64,000 nucleotides of DNA from Butyrivibrio sp. (GCA_015056565.1 SVGB01000013.1:1-64000); one strand, 5' to 3'; shown: positions 43,578 through 52,929, counted from the stretch's first letter. Numbers and translations: made by a program. Notes: generated from the letters alone by a model not told the origin.

Positions 43578-45260
43578 ATGGAATTATACATAATACTTTT
43601 GGTTGTCCTGGCATTTATAGTGGCGGCGTTCTTACTGGGACTCCGTGACAGAGCAGTAGCCCGCAGGATGCTTATTAAAAAGCTCAATAACGAATATGGA
43701 AAAGAGCCTCAGAGAAACTATAAAGCCAAAGACAGGGAGCATATCAGCGGTTTTTATAAAAACCACAGACAGGGCTTCCAGATAGACGATACCACCTGGA
43801 ATGACCTCAATATGGACAGCGTCTACGACAGGATGGACTACTGCCTTTCAGCAGCAGGAGAGGAGTACCTTTACTACATGCTGCGTACTCCAAAGCAGGC
43901 AGATGATTTTGATGATATCGAGAAAAAGATATCTCTTTTTAACAAAGATGCTGATATTCGTTTAAAGATCCAGCTGATATTTTCTGAGATCGGCAATATC
44001 AGTAAGTTTTCTATATATGATTATATCGATCATCTCAAAACCGTTGGAAATGCCGGCAATACCATGCATTATGTAATGCTTGTACTCCTTGTGCTTTCTG
44101 TGGTTTACAGCTTTTTTAACTTTACTGTAGGATTTGCAGCGTTCCTGATTGTAATGGTGGCGCAGATCATTATGTATTTTAGGATAAAGGGTGATATTGA
44201 TCCTTATCTTACAACCTACGGATACATCATGAGAGTGGTGAAATCCATCGATAGCTTCAGCAGTATTTCTGATGAAGTTTTAGAAGAGGACGTCAGAGAG
44301 CTAAAAGAGATTTCCAAAGATTTTGCGTCCTTTAAGGCATTTTCCAGTATCCTGCTTTCCCCCACAAGAATGAGCGGAACTGGCAATCCTCTGGATATCC
44401 TTTTGGATTACCTCAGGATGGTCACCCACGCTGACATCATTAAATTCAACCAGATGTACAGGCAGATCATGGAAAAGAGAGAGCAGCTGGACAAGATCCT
44501 TGAGATCACAGGAAGGATCGAGGCAGCGATTTCAATCGCCTGCTTCAGGGCATCCTTTGAGGGCTCCTATGTGATCCCTGAATTTAGCGGCGATACTTTT
44601 GATGGAAAAGAGCTGCTGCATCCTCTTATCGAGAATGCAGTTTCTAACGATATTGTGACTTCAAAGGGCGTTCTTATTACAGGCTCTAATGCGTCCGGCA
44701 AGTCCACATTCCTTAAGACCTGCGCTATAAACGCCATCCTGGCCCAGTCAATTCACACCGTCCTTGGAAAAGGCTACAAGGCGCCACTTTACAGGATCTA
44801 TTCATCAATGGCACTTAAGGATGACATTTTTGAAGGCGACAGTTACTACATCGTAGAGATCAAGTCCATCAAGAGGATACTTGATGCAGCAGCTGGTGAG
44901 GGAAGTAAGGTTTTGTGCTTCGTGGATGAAGTACTCAGGGGAACAAACACTGTTGAGAGGATTGCAGCGTCAACCCAGATACTTAAAGAGCTCTTTAGGG
45001 AGAAGGTTCAGTGCTTTGCGGCAACTCATGACATTGAGCTGACAGCTCTTTTGAAAGAGGAGTATGACATCTATCACTTTGAAGGTGAAGTGACGGACAA
45101 CGACGTAAAATTTGATTACAGGATAAAGAAAGGTCCTGCCACCACCAGAAATGCCATAAAGCTCCTTGGAGTTCTTGGCTATGAAAAAGAGCTGGTGGAG
45201 AGTGCCCAGAAGATGGCAGATGGTTTCCTTGAAAAGGGAAGCTGGCAGGCGGCTTTTTGA
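43578..45260 (+). CDS. Membrane-bound MutS-like ATPase
   Basis: The 560-residue protein has only the MutS lever/ATPase core, without the mismatch-recognition domain. It begins with a TM segment (about 3-22), and a second hydrophobic pair lies at about 165-205. The ATPase has LITGSNASGKSTFLKT (Walker A), SSMALKDDIFEGDSYY and FVDEVLRGTNTVERIAAS (Walker B and D-loop), and AATHDIELT. The membrane parts make classical mismatch repair unlikely; relatives are annotated as MutS-family proteins of unknown role. It is tightly packed between a nucleoside deaminase and RNase HI. Confidence 0.88.
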   Translation: MELYIILLVVLAFIVAAFLLGLRDRAVARRMLIKKLNNEYGKEPQRNYKAKDREHISGFYKNHRQGFQIDDTTWNDLNMDSVYDRMDYCLSAAGEEYLYYMLRTPKQADDFDDIEKKISLFNKDADIRLKIQLIFSEIGNISKFSIYDYIDHLKTVGNAGNTMHYVMLVLLVLSVVYSFFNFTVGFAAFLIVMVAQIIMYFRIKGDIDPYLTTYGYIMRVVKSIDSFSSISDEVLEEDVRELKEISKDFASFKAFSSILLSPTRMSGTGNPLDILLDYLRMVTHADIIKFNQMYRQIMEKREQLDKILEITGRIEAAISIACFRASFEGSYVIPEFSGDTFDGKELLHPLIENAVSNDIVTSKGVLITGSNASGKSTFLKTCAINAILAQSIHTVLGKGYKAPLYRIYSSMALKDDIFEGDSYYIVEIKSIKRILDAAAGEGSKVLCFVDEVLRGTNTVERIAASTQILKELFREKVQCFAATHDIELTALLKEEYDIYHFEGEVTDNDVKFDYRIKKGPATTRNAIKLLGVLGYEKELVESAQKMADGFLEKGSWQAAF

Positions 45261-45270
45261 AAGGATTTAG

Positions 45271-45765
45271 ATGAAAGTTAGTATATATTCAGACGGTTCA
45301 GCCAGAGGAAACCCGGACGGACCAGGCGGATACGGAGTGCTTCTTCGTTACGTGGATGCCAGGGGAGAGGTCCATGAAAAAGAAATAAGCGCAGGCTACG
45401 ATAAGACCACCAACAACAGGATGGAGCTTATGGGAGCCATAAAGGGACTGGAAGCCTTAAACCGCCCCTGCGAAGTTGAGGTGTTTACTGATTCCAAGTA
45501 TGTGCTCTCAGGGTTTAATGAGGGCTGGATCAAGAACTGGATGAAGAACGGCTGGAAGACCGCCGGCAAGAAACCAGTCAAGAACGTGGAGCTGTGGCAG
45601 AGGCTTATAAAGGCCGCTGAGCCCCACAAGATCAGATGGAACTGGGTCAAGGGTCACAACGGACACCCTGAGAATGAGAGGTGTGATGAGCTGGCAACAA
45701 CTGCAGCTGATCAGGATCCGCAGTTTCTCCTTCACGACGACGGAACAGGACTTTTTGAGGAATGA
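45271..45765 (+). CDS. rnhA: Ribonuclease HI
   Basis: The 164-residue enzyme cleaves the RNA strand of RNA-DNA hybrids. The four acidic catalytic residues are seen in [33 protein letters not shown] and NERCDELAT, with the flexible-loop His in [11 protein letters not shown]. The C-terminus has about 15 extra residues ([16 protein letters not shown]). Its stop overlaps the start of the next gene by four bases. Confidence 0.96.
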   Translation: MKVSIYSDGSARGNPDGPGGYGVLLRYVDARGEVHEKEISAGYDKTTNNRMELMGAIKGLEALNRPCEVEVFTDSKYVLSGFNEGWIKNWMKNGWKTAGKKPVKNVELWQRLIKAAEPHKIRWNWVKGHNGHPENERCDELATTAADQDPQFLLHDDGTGLFEE

Positions 45766-46358
45766 TATATTACATTGCAGACTGTCATTTTTTCCACGGA
45801 GCCCTCAATGAAAAGATGGACAAAAGGGGATTTTCCTCTGTGGAAGAGATGAATGAATACATGGTAAAAAAGTGGAATGACAAGGTCACAGGTACTGACA
45901 CTGTCATTGTCATTGGGGATCTTTCCCTTGGAAAGAGCAGGGAGACGATGGAAGTTTTGGATGCTCTTAAGGGCAAGATATGCCTCATTCGCGGCAACCA
46001 CGACAAGTATCTTGACGCGGCAGATTTTGACGGCAGGAGATTTGAGTGGGTGGACAGCTACAGGGAGATAACGGATTCCCAGAGGAAGGTTGTCCTTTGC
46101 CACTATCCGATACCCTTTTACAACGGGCAGTACCGGCTTAAAAAAAGCGGTGAACCCAAGACCTATATGCTCTATGGCCACGTGCATGAAACCAGGGATG
46201 AGATCCTTATGCAGCAGTTTATAAAGCAGATACAGGAGACTCCCTATACACCTATACACGGAGAACACACAGCTGTGATCCCATGCAACATGATCAACTG
46301 CTTTTGCAAAAGATCTGACTATGAACCACTATCTTTATCAGAATGGATAAATCTATGA
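45762..46358 (+). CDS. Calcineurin-like metallophosphoesterase
   Basis: The 198-residue protein has the metallophosphoesterase motifs IADCHFFHG (in place of D-x-H), [17 protein letters not shown] and the late LYGHVHE, so two metals can be bound. Such small cytoplasmic enzymes hydrolyse phosphodiesters or monoesters of diverse type. The family substrate is unknown. It overlaps rnhA (ATGA) and mnmA (ATGA), so translation of all three is coupled. Possible links to RNA or nucleotide turnover are suggested only by neighbours. Confidence 0.9.
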   Translation: MIYYIADCHFFHGALNEKMDKRGFSSVEEMNEYMVKKWNDKVTGTDTVIVIGDLSLGKSRETMEVLDALKGKICLIRGNHDKYLDAADFDGRRFEWVDSYREITDSQRKVVLCHYPIPFYNGQYRLKKSGEPKTYMLYGHVHETRDEILMQQFIKQIQETPYTPIHGEHTAVIPCNMINCFCKRSDYEPLSLSEWINL

Positions 46359-47440
46359 ACAACGAAAAGACAAAAAGAGCTCTGATAGCAATGAGCGGCG
46401 GTGTTGACAGTTCAGTAGCCGCCGCTTTGATGACTGAAAGGGGCTTTGACTGCATGGGATGTACCATGCGCTTATATGAAAATGACATGATCGGAGAGGA
46501 TCTTTTTGGCACCTGCTGCAGCCTTTCTGATACGCAGGATGCCAGAGCGGTCTGTGACAGGATCGGGATTCCCTACAATATCTATCACTATGAGTTTGAG
46601 TTCAGGGACAAGGTAATTGAGCCCTTTGTGTGCAGCTATGAAAGAGGAGAGACTCCAAACCCCTGCATTGGCTGTAACAAGTATCTGAAATTCGACATTC
46701 TCTACGAGAAGGCAAAAGAGCTGGGGTACGACAATATAGTGACCGGCCACTACGCAAGAATAGAGGAAAGAGAAGACGGGCATTTTTATCTGCTTAAGGC
46801 AAAAGACCTAAGTAAGGATCAGAGCTATGTTCTCTATAACCTGTCTGAAGAGCAGCTTCGCCATACCTATTTTCCTCTTGGGAATCTGACTAAGCCAGAG
46901 GTCAGAGAGATTGCTGATAAAAACGGCTTTGTGACTTCACATAAAAAAGAGAGCCAGGATATCTGCTTTGTTCCAGACGGAGACTACGCAGGAATGATAA
47001 AGAGATATCGCGGCAAAGAGTATCCGGCAGGTGACTTTGTGGATCTTGAAGGAAATGTACTTGGAAGGCACGATGGCATCATCAACTATACCATCGGCCA
47101 GAGAAGAGGCCTTGGAATCCCTGCAGACAGAAGGCTCTACGTTAAGAAGCTTGACGTGCCGGGCAATAAAGTCATATTAGCCGACGATGCAGACCTCTAC
47201 GAGAAGGAAGTCAGGGTAAGGCAGTTCCACTGGATAACCGGTGATAAGCCCTCATCTGACTTTAGATGCTCAGCCAAGATCAGGTATAGACACAAGGAAC
47301 AGCCGGCAACAGTAAAGGTTATTGATGATGACCACGTTTTAGTCACCTTCGATGAACCTCAGCGTGCCATAACCCCAGGCCAGTCAGCGGTCTTCTACGA
47401 CGGTGACGTGGTCCTTGGCGGCGGTATAATCGAAAACTGA
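46355..47440 (+). CDS. mnmA: tRNA-specific 2-thiouridylase
   Basis: The 361-residue enzyme adds sulphur to U34 of tRNAs for Lys, Glu and Gln. The ATP-pyrophosphatase loop AMSGGVDSSVAA, the first catalytic cysteine in TPNPCIGCNK and the second in KESQDICFVPDG are present, along with the C-terminal beta-barrel. The start at 46355 overlaps the stop of the previous gene (ATGA); the ATG at 46343 is an alternative that adds four residues. A 146-bp palindrome begins at the base after the stop codon. Confidence 0.95.
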   Translation: MNNEKTKRALIAMSGGVDSSVAAALMTERGFDCMGCTMRLYENDMIGEDLFGTCCSLSDTQDARAVCDRIGIPYNIYHYEFEFRDKVIEPFVCSYERGETPNPCIGCNKYLKFDILYEKAKELGYDNIVTGHYARIEEREDGHFYLLKAKDLSKDQSYVLYNLSEEQLRHTYFPLGNLTKPEVREIADKNGFVTSHKKESQDICFVPDGDYAGMIKRYRGKEYPAGDFVDLEGNVLGRHDGIINYTIGQRRGLGIPADRRLYVKKLDVPGNKVILADDADLYEKEVRVRQFHWITGDKPSSDFRCSAKIRYRHKEQPATVKVIDDDHVLVTFDEPQRAITPGQSAVFYDGDVVLGGGIIEN

Positions 47441-47586
47441 AACAAGACACGGGGACAGTTCTGCTGCTGACAGGGGTGGACCATGGGGACGGGGTTAGTG
47501 GTTCATTGGGAGTCATCCCAATGAACCGCTAACCCCGTCCCCATGGTCCACCCCTGTCAGCAGCAGAACTGTCCCCGTGTCTTGTT
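47441..47586. repeat. Nested 146-bp REP/MITE-like palindrome C
   Basis: Two 71-bp arms (47441-47511 and 47516-47586) pair completely apart from one T-G wobble, around a GTCA loop. The outer part starts AACAAGACACGGGGACAG, which shares ACAAGACACGGGGAC with the palindrome at 3323; an inner part carries a second module, CATGGGGACGGGGTTAG. So it looks like one element inserted into the loop of another. It lies between mnmA (+) and a - strand gene and could act as terminator for both. Confidence 0.9.
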
Positions 47587-47597
47587 TTGTTTTTCTC

Positions 47598-48602
47598 TTA
47601 GTTTATTGATCCTGCATTTGATTTATCTACTGGTTCGAATGGAACCCATACGTAGCGAAGATCGTCAGTTACGTACTGAACGTCCTTGGTGGTACCTTTT
47701 TTTGCAAGAGCGATAGCAGCTTCTATGCAGGCAGCGCCCTGTCCCTTAGCAGACTGGTAAACTGTGAACTGCATTCCTCCGTCAAGGATTGACTGGCATC
47801 CTTCAACTGTTGCATCGATTCCGACTACCGGGATAGCAGAGGTGTCGATTCCGAGCTCCTTCATGGCCTGGGCAACGCCGACAGCCATGGAATCGTTGTT
47901 GCAGATAACGCAGTCGTAAGGCTGGCCTGTCTTTAAGAAGATCTTGAACTCGTCAGCAGCTTTCTGAGTATCCCAGTAGGCTGTGTCGTTAAATACGAAG
48001 TTTGCATTTACACCGGCCTTCTTGAAATAGTTCTTTACAGCCTTTGTTCTTTTAGCTGCTGCAGGGTGTGTGGGTTCTCCCTGGAAAAGAACTACGTTGA
48101 GGCTGCTTGGCTTTCCAAGTTTGTTCCATACATAATCAGCTTGCATTGTTCCGGCATCAATCTCGTAACTTCCAACATACATATATTTGTCAGGCTTAAG
48201 ATATGCTGAATCAGGTTCTGAGTTTGTAAACAGAATTGGAATATCACCAGCTGTAACCTCAAGCTGAAGGGTGGTATCAATGTTTACCGGGTTACAGATG
48301 ATAACGTCATAGCCCTTTGAAGCGGCATCCCTTATTTGGGCAACCTGATCGTCAACTGTTGCACAAGGCTCGCCAACATCAACTGTAACTCCTGCATTTT
48401 TTCCGGCTTCTATTACAGAATTCATCAGAAGCTCTTTAAAGTTATCAAGAGTAAGTGTTGAAAAGAATACCTTAACACCTGAACCATCTGTAGATGCGCC
48501 GCCTCCTTGAGAGGAACTTCCACATCCTATAATTGAAAGAGCTATCAGCACACTGGTAAGAATGCCTGTAATTATTCTTTTAAAAGATTTATTTCTGATC
48601 AT
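47598..48602 (-). CDS. Sugar-binding lipoprotein, orphan, next to a chemoreceptor
   Basis: The 334-residue protein is a periplasmic-binding-type lipoprotein of the LacI/RbsB fold: signal with lipobox SIIGCGSS, then DDQVAQIRDAASKGYDVIICNPV, VVGIDATVEGCQSILDGGM and VYQSAKGQGAACIEAA, typical of binding proteins for CUT2 sugar transporters. No transporter genes are beside it. It lies 13 bp behind a chemoreceptor on the same strand, so it probably hands ligand-bound state to that receptor. GAGGAGG precedes the start; longer upstream frames overlap the receptor. The sugar is not known; the nearest types are galactose- or xylose-binding. Confidence 0.9.
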   Translation of the reverse strand: MIRNKSFKRIITGILTSVLIALSIIGCGSSSQGGGASTDGSGVKVFFSTLTLDNFKELLMNSVIEAGKNAGVTVDVGEPCATVDDQVAQIRDAASKGYDVIICNPVNIDTTLQLEVTAGDIPILFTNSEPDSAYLKPDKYMYVGSYEIDAGTMQADYVWNKLGKPSSLNVVLFQGEPTHPAAAKRTKAVKNYFKKAGVNANFVFNDTAYWDTQKAADEFKIFLKTGQPYDCVICNNDSMAVGVAQAMKELGIDTSAIPVVGIDATVEGCQSILDGGMQFTVYQSAKGQGAACIEAAIALAKKGTTKDVQYVTDDLRYVWVPFEPVDKSNAGSIN

Positions 48603-48615
48603 GGCTGTGACCTCC

Positions 48616-50634
48616 TCAAATCTTAAACTTCTGAACATAGGATGTAAGAGTCTGCGAAGTTTCTGCAAGCTCATGAGAGTTGTCTGCCACATCCTGACTG
48701 CTCTTTGTGATATTGTTTGCCATTTCAACCATGTTTTCGCTGGTTGCCAGGATCTCGTCAGCACTTGCTGCCTGTTCCTCGGAAATAGCTGCAACGTTAG
48801 TTGCTACATCGTCAACCTTCTGGATGTCATCCAGCATAGCCTCGATAAGGCTATTGGATTCCTGAATGTTGTTATAGATCTGATCAAAGGTTCCAACCGC
48901 GACTGTGATAAGCTCTGAGTTTTCTTTTATGCTGTCAGCACTTTCATTGGCCTGTCCAACAGCTTCGCCGATAAGCTTTCTGACTTCATCAATGAGGTTC
49001 GAGATATTCTGAGCACTCTCAGCTGAAGTCTGGGCAAGCTTGGCAATCTGTGTAGCAACAACCGCAAAGCCTTTACCTGCTTCACCGGCTCTTGCAGCCT
49101 CGATGCTGGCATTGAGGGAGAGAAGATTGGTCTCTTCTGCGATCTCACCGATCATGCCAACAATATTGGTGATCTCTTCTGATGCAGCGCCAACCTTGTT
49201 GATGGATTCAACCAGACGCTCGTTGGCTTCTGAGATACCATCCATGGCAGCGGAGAGTTTTTCCATATCCTGACGGCCCTGCTGAGAGATATCAACTGTT
49301 TCCTTCATACTCTCATTAGCCTTGTCGCTGTTTTCTCTTGTGTCAGCAACAACCTGGGCGAGGGTAGTAGCATTGGAAGCAATGTCGTTAACCGCTGTTG
49401 CCAGCTGGTCAACAGTATCATTAAGCTGTTTCATGGCCTCTGCCTGAGACTGAGAAGCCTCGTACATGGTCTTTGAAACTCTGTCGGAATTGTCGGACTC
49501 TTCCTGCAGCTTGTCAGATTCCTGGCTGATACTGGAGAGCATGCTTCTCATGGAAGCTACGAACTCTGAAACCTTGCTGCCCATGACACCGATCTCGTCG
49601 TTACTTGAGGAATCAATATCAATCGTAAAGTCACCCTCTGACATGGAGGTGATGTTATTTGAGATATTACCAAGAGGAGCAATAACTTTTCTAACAACAA
49701 AGAGGATAAGGACAACAATAAGAACAATTGCTATGGCACCAACTATTGCTAATATTGAGCCCATCTGTGTTACAGATTTTAGAATAATGTTTGTTGGGAT
49801 ATATGATACTAAAACCCAGTCTGTTCCAGAAATTTCAGAGAAGGCAACCATGTAGTCGCCAATTTCTTTACTGGAAAGATCACTGTTATTTATTGCCTTT
49901 GCAGCTCCGGCAAGAAGCACATCTGAACTGCTCTCGGAAATAGCTGAACCCACCAGGTTCATATCTCTGTGAGCCAGGATCTTGTTGTCGTTGGTATCAA
50001 CAAGGAATGAACTTGCGCCGTCCATCTTAACTCCGGAGTTTACGATGATGGTTATCTTATTTAAGGTAACGTCTGCACCTATTATCTTTATCAGGTTTGA
50101 GCCGTCATTCAAGATACCAGTTGCACTTATAACTGTTTCGCCCTGGTCGTTGGTGTAGGATGTTCCGTATGCCATTGTGATACGGCTGATACCCTGTTTA
50201 AACCAGGTGCTGTCAGTTACGTTAGCATCTGACATATCAGACTCGGTCGCCTTATAGAGCTTGCCATCTGTTGTTCCGATATAGAAGCCCTTTGGAGAGT
50301 TGGAATTGTAACCATAAAAAGAATCCAGAACCGGGATAAGTTCTGCTTCGGAAGGATTCATACTCTCGATGACATGTTTGACAGTCTGGAAGTAAGTAAG
50401 ATTGTCAGAAAGCCAGGCTTCAATATTATCTGCCTGGTTGGAAATTGATGACTCCAGGGTCTCTGTAGCCATCTCAGTCATCCTGTTCTTGGATACAGAT
50501 GCTGCGATGTTAACAAGCACAAGCACTGTGATGACAACAACAGGAATGATGTACATAAGAAGCTTAGTACTGATCTTTTTGTTCTTTTTCTTGGCTGAAG
50601 CTCTTACTGATGGGATTTCCTCATTTTTGCTCAT
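48616..50634 (-). CDS. Methyl-accepting chemotaxis protein with dCACHE-like domain
   Basis: The 672-residue receptor has TM1 at about 25-48, an extracellular domain of about 230 residues with CACHE features ([27 protein letters not shown]), TM2 at about 288-312, a HAMP domain ([19 protein letters not shown]) and a long helical signalling domain whose tip reads [22 protein letters not shown]-terminal CheR-tether pentapeptide is absent. AGGAG precedes the start on this strand. The binding-protein gene follows 13 bp later, so the receptor may sense sugar through it, as Tar and Trg do with MBP and RBP in enterics, in addition to direct binding by CACHE. Confidence 0.94.
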   Translation of the reverse strand: MSKNEEIPSVRASAKKKNKKISTKLLMYIIPVVVITVLVLVNIAASVSKNRMTEMATETLESSISNQADNIEAWLSDNLTYFQTVKHVIESMNPSEAELIPVLDSFYGYNSNSPKGFYIGTTDGKLYKATESDMSDANVTDSTWFKQGISRITMAYGTSYTNDQGETVISATGILNDGSNLIKIIGADVTLNKITIIVNSGVKMDGASSFLVDTNDNKILAHRDMNLVGSAISESSSDVLLAGAAKAINNSDLSSKEIGDYMVAFSEISGTDWVLVSYIPTNIILKSVTQMGSILAIVGAIAIVLIVVLILFVVRKVIAPLGNISNNITSMSEGDFTIDIDSSSNDEIGVMGSKVSEFVASMRSMLSSISQESDKLQEESDNSDRVSKTMYEASQSQAEAMKQLNDTVDQLATAVNDIASNATTLAQVVADTRENSDKANESMKETVDISQQGRQDMEKLSAAMDGISEANERLVESINKVGAASEEITNIVGMIGEIAEETNLLSLNASIEAARAGEAGKGFAVVATQIAKLAQTSAESAQNISNLIDEVRKLIGEAVGQANESADSIKENSELITVAVGTFDQIYNNIQESNSLIEAMLDDIQKVDDVATNVAAISEEQAASADEILATSENMVEMANNITKSSQDVADNSHELAETSQTLTSYVQKFKI

Positions 50635-50693
50635 ATTATTGTCTCCTGTATTTGTGTAAAAATTTTATGAATTACATACAAGCCTGTCGTATA

Positions 50694-50702
50694 ATTATAA
50701 CA
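50694..50702 (-). promoter_or_regulatory. Promoter of the chemoreceptor operon (extended -10)
   Basis: Read on the - strand, TGTTATAAT (50702 down to 50694) has a consensus TATAAT with TG one base ahead. TTGTGA lies 21 bp further upstream, too far for a good -35. A sigma-28 pattern was looked for and not found. Confidence 0.5.
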
Positions 50703-50769
50703 TGGCGGCTATATAAGTAGTCACAATATCGATATTATTTATTTTATTTTAAGAAAATGTCCGTCGCTT

Positions 50770-51285
50770 TCACAAAGTGTCAGAAAAATATGCCTGGACC
50801 TTTTCAATAACGCTTTCAAGGGAATCATTGCCCTCATCCACAGTTATATCTGCATACTGCTCATAGAGTGATACCCTTTCCTTATAAAGAGACTCAAGGG
50901 TCTGCCCGTCTTTCATGACTACTCCTCTTTGTTTTGCATGGTGAAGACGCTTTTTAAGAGTTTCAAAGCTGACCTTGAGATAAACCACTTTTCCGATCTC
51001 TTTGTAGTGCTCCATGGCCTCTTTTCCATAGACAACGCTTCCCCCTGTGGCAATAACAGTCTTTTTGGGGGATATCTCAGAGTTTATGCGGTTTTCAATA
51101 TCTATAAATCCGTCAACTCCATCCTCTGCGATTATTCTCGAGAGCTTTCTTCCGTCTTTTTCCTGGATGACAATATCAGCGTCGATGAAGCGGTATCCAA
51201 GAATCTTGGCAAGGATGACGCCAACCGTGCTCTTTCCAGAGGTGGGCATTCCAATAAGAATGATGTTATTTTTGTTATCTGACAT
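50770..51285 (-). CDS. Shikimate-kinase-like P-loop kinase
   Basis: The 171-residue product has the shikimate kinase fold: Walker A GMPTSGKST, FIDADIVIQEKDG, and ATGGSVVYG for the GG motif, plus RVSLYEQYAD in the lid region. The segment EDGVDGFIDIEN corresponds to the F-R-x-x-E motif, but the arginine that binds shikimate carboxylate is missing, so the substrate may differ. The length is typical. It is monocistronic and away from other aromatic-pathway genes. It is on the - strand; the divergent TetR gene begins 131 bp away. Named by similarity only. Confidence 0.85.
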   Translation of the reverse strand: MSDNKNNIILIGMPTSGKSTVGVILAKILGYRFIDADIVIQEKDGRKLSRIIAEDGVDGFIDIENRINSEISPKKTVIATGGSVVYGKEAMEHYKEIGKVVYLKVSFETLKKRLHHAKQRGVVMKDGQTLESLYKERVSLYEQYADITVDEGNDSLESVIEKVQAYFSDTL

Positions 51286-51344
51286 TTCTATTCTCCTTCA
51301 AAAAAATCATTTCATTCTATCACAATATTGCCCGCCAAAGTACA

Positions 51345-51373
51345 TTGACACCTCTATTTTCTTAATATAAAAT
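51345..51373 (+). promoter_or_regulatory. Promoter of the tetR-rpiR cluster
   Basis: A perfect TTGACA at 51345-51350 and TAAAAT at 51368-51373 are separated by 17 bp. It lies 44 bp before the TetR start. Confidence 0.8.
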
Positions 51374-51392
51374 AATAACGCACGCAATTATT
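51371..51392 (+). promoter_or_regulatory. Candidate TetR autoregulatory operator
   Basis: AATAAT at 51371-51376 and ATTATT at 51387-51392 are inverted arms around AACGCACGCA. The site overlaps the -10 end and the predicted start. A wider pair, GCCCGC (about 51330) and GCGGGC (about 51394), flanks the promoter. Confidence 0.45.
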
Positions 51393-51416
51393 AGCGGGCA
51401 TGATGGGAGGAGACTT

Positions 51417-51968
51417 ATGTCCAGAAAAGCAACAATCACGCAGAAAGAGATAGTTAATGCGGCGTTTAAAATAACAAGAAAAGAGGGCTTTGAGCAGATC
51501 ACATCAAGGAAGCTTGCAGCAGCTGCAGGTTGCTCAACACAGCCAATTTTCCGTATCTATGAGAACATGGATGCCCTTAAGAAGGACGTTTACGACAAGG
51601 CAGCAGAGTACTACCTTGCATATTATGATGAGTATAACAAGACCCATGATATTCCATTCGTGGACCTTGGTCTTGCATATATTGGATTTGCCCAGAAGTA
51701 TCCACATCTGTTCAGACTTCTTTTCATCTCTGAGCAAGGCGCTGATTCCAAGAGCATGTACGATCTTGTAAACGGCAATTCTGAGAATGTGGTAAAAGAG
51801 ATCAATAAGGCTCAGGCTAAGGGTGTTTCTAATGCACAGCAGCTCTTTATGCAGATGTGGATCTTTATCCATGGCGCAGGATGCATGGCTGTTACAGGAG
51901 ACTATGATCTTGATGAGGCTGCTTCTGTAGCTATGCTTGAGTCTGCATACACGGCATTTGGCCGCTGA
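51417..51968 (+). CDS. TetR-family transcriptional regulator
   Basis: The 183-residue protein has the N-terminal TetR helix-turn-helix (NAAFKITRKEGFEQITSRKLAAAAGCSTQPIF, residues about 12-45) and an all-helical ligand domain. The helix-turn-helix is typical; the ligand is unknown. GGGAGG lies upstream of the start. It precedes an RpiR gene by 10 bp and may regulate its own promoter through the palindrome at 51371. Confidence 0.92.
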   Translation: MSRKATITQKEIVNAAFKITRKEGFEQITSRKLAAAAGCSTQPIFRIYENMDALKKDVYDKAAEYYLAYYDEYNKTHDIPFVDLGLAYIGFAQKYPHLFRLLFISEQGADSKSMYDLVNGNSENVVKEINKAQAKGVSNAQQLFMQMWIFIHGAGCMAVTGDYDLDEAASVAMLESAYTAFGR

Positions 51969-51978
51969 TGGTGACTAT

Positions 51979-52929
51979 ATGAAGTTTGATGCGGATGTAG
52001 ATGTAATCACCAGGATCAATGAATGCTACTCCAGGATGAGCAAGGGGAAAAAGAACCTTGCGACCTATGTGATAGAGCACTACGAGCAGGCAGTTTTTAT
52101 GAAGGCTGCTGAGCTCGGCAAGATAGTAGGTGTCAGCGAGTCCACAGTAGTCAGGTTTGCAATGAGTCTTGGCTACGACGGATATCCTGAGTTTCAGAAG
52201 TCCCTTGCAGAGTGGGTTTCTGATAAGTTCGGCTCAGTTGAAAAGGTGGGCAGAAGATTTGGAAGGAGCAGTGAGGGAGAGATATTATCATCTATTCTTC
52301 AGTCTGATATCTCCAACATTGAGCACACCATCAATAATATTGATGTGGCTGCTTTTAAAACAGCAGTTGATATCATTCTTAAGGCGAGATGCGTTTACAT
52401 TGTAGGAATACGCAGCTGTGAGCCTCTGGCAGATTTCCTGCACTTTTATCTGAACATGATAAGAGGTAATAATGTGCTGATCAAAACTACCAGCGTCAGC
52501 GAGATGTTTGAGCAGATGATCAGGATCGGAGACAGAGACTGTATCATCGGTATCAGTTTCCCCAGGTATTCCATGCGTACCCTTAAGTGCATGGAGTTTG
52601 CCAATGACAGGAATGCCAAGGTCATCACCATAACAGATTCAGTGCATTCGCCAATGAACCTGTATTCATCCTGCAATATTTTAGCTAAGAGCGAGATGGC
52701 ATCCATCGTTGATTCGCTGGTTGCGCCACTTAGCGTAATAAATGCCCTGGTGGTAGCTCTTTGCATGAAGAGACCCAATGAGGTCAAGGCCGACCTTAAG
52801 ATGCTTGAAGAGGTTTGGAACAACTATCAGGTTTATTTAAATGATGAGATAGACTTTGCTTCTGACGATGTGGCAATGCATTTGCCGGGAGCCCTTGGCA
52901 GGAATTTGGACGAGGAAGAATATGAATAA
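51979..52929 (+). CDS. RpiR-family regulator (HTH plus SIS domain)
   Basis: The 316-residue protein has an RpiR-type N-terminal HTH (about 1-80, with LGKIVGVSESTVVRFAMSLG) and a sugar-isomerase-like SIS domain (about 125-260, starting VYIVGIRSCEPLADFL). Such regulators sense sugar phosphates. The start at 51979 has only a weak ribosome site (GGTGA), and the stop overlaps the next start by 8 bp, so it is translated within the cluster. The target genes are not clear. Confidence 0.92.
   Translation: MKFDADVDVITRINECYSRMSKGKKNLATYVIEHYEQAVFMKAAELGKIVGVSESTVVRFAMSLGYDGYPEFQKSLAEWVSDKFGSVEKVGRRFGRSSEGEILSSILQSDISNIEHTINNIDVAAFKTAVDIILKARCVYIVGIRSCEPLADFLHFYLNMIRGNNVLIKTTSVSEMFEQMIRIGDRDCIIGISFPRYSMRTLKCMEFANDRNAKVITITDSVHSPMNLYSSCNILAKSEMASIVDSLVAPLSVINALVVALCMKRPNEVKADLKMLEEVWNNYQVYLNDEIDFASDDVAMHLPGALGRNLDEEEYE

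Noticed and set aside
42850..43614. 254-residue - strand open frame opposite the deaminase gene
   Set aside because: It is antisense to a conserved enzyme with clear motifs, without a ribosome site or family features.
48603..48794. N-terminal extension of the binding lipoprotein (64 residues)
   Set aside because: It would overlap the chemoreceptor gene and place the lipoprotein signal inside the chain; GAGGAGG and lipobox fix the start at 48602.
50635..50769. Sigma-28 (motility) promoter for the chemoreceptor
   Set aside because: No TAAA-N15-GCCGATAT-like pattern was found; an extended -10 of the main sigma factor is better.
52856..52921. Longer start for the flavoprotein gene
   Set aside because: It adds 22 residues before the FAD motif and overlaps rpiR further; GAGGAAG fits the ATG at 52922.
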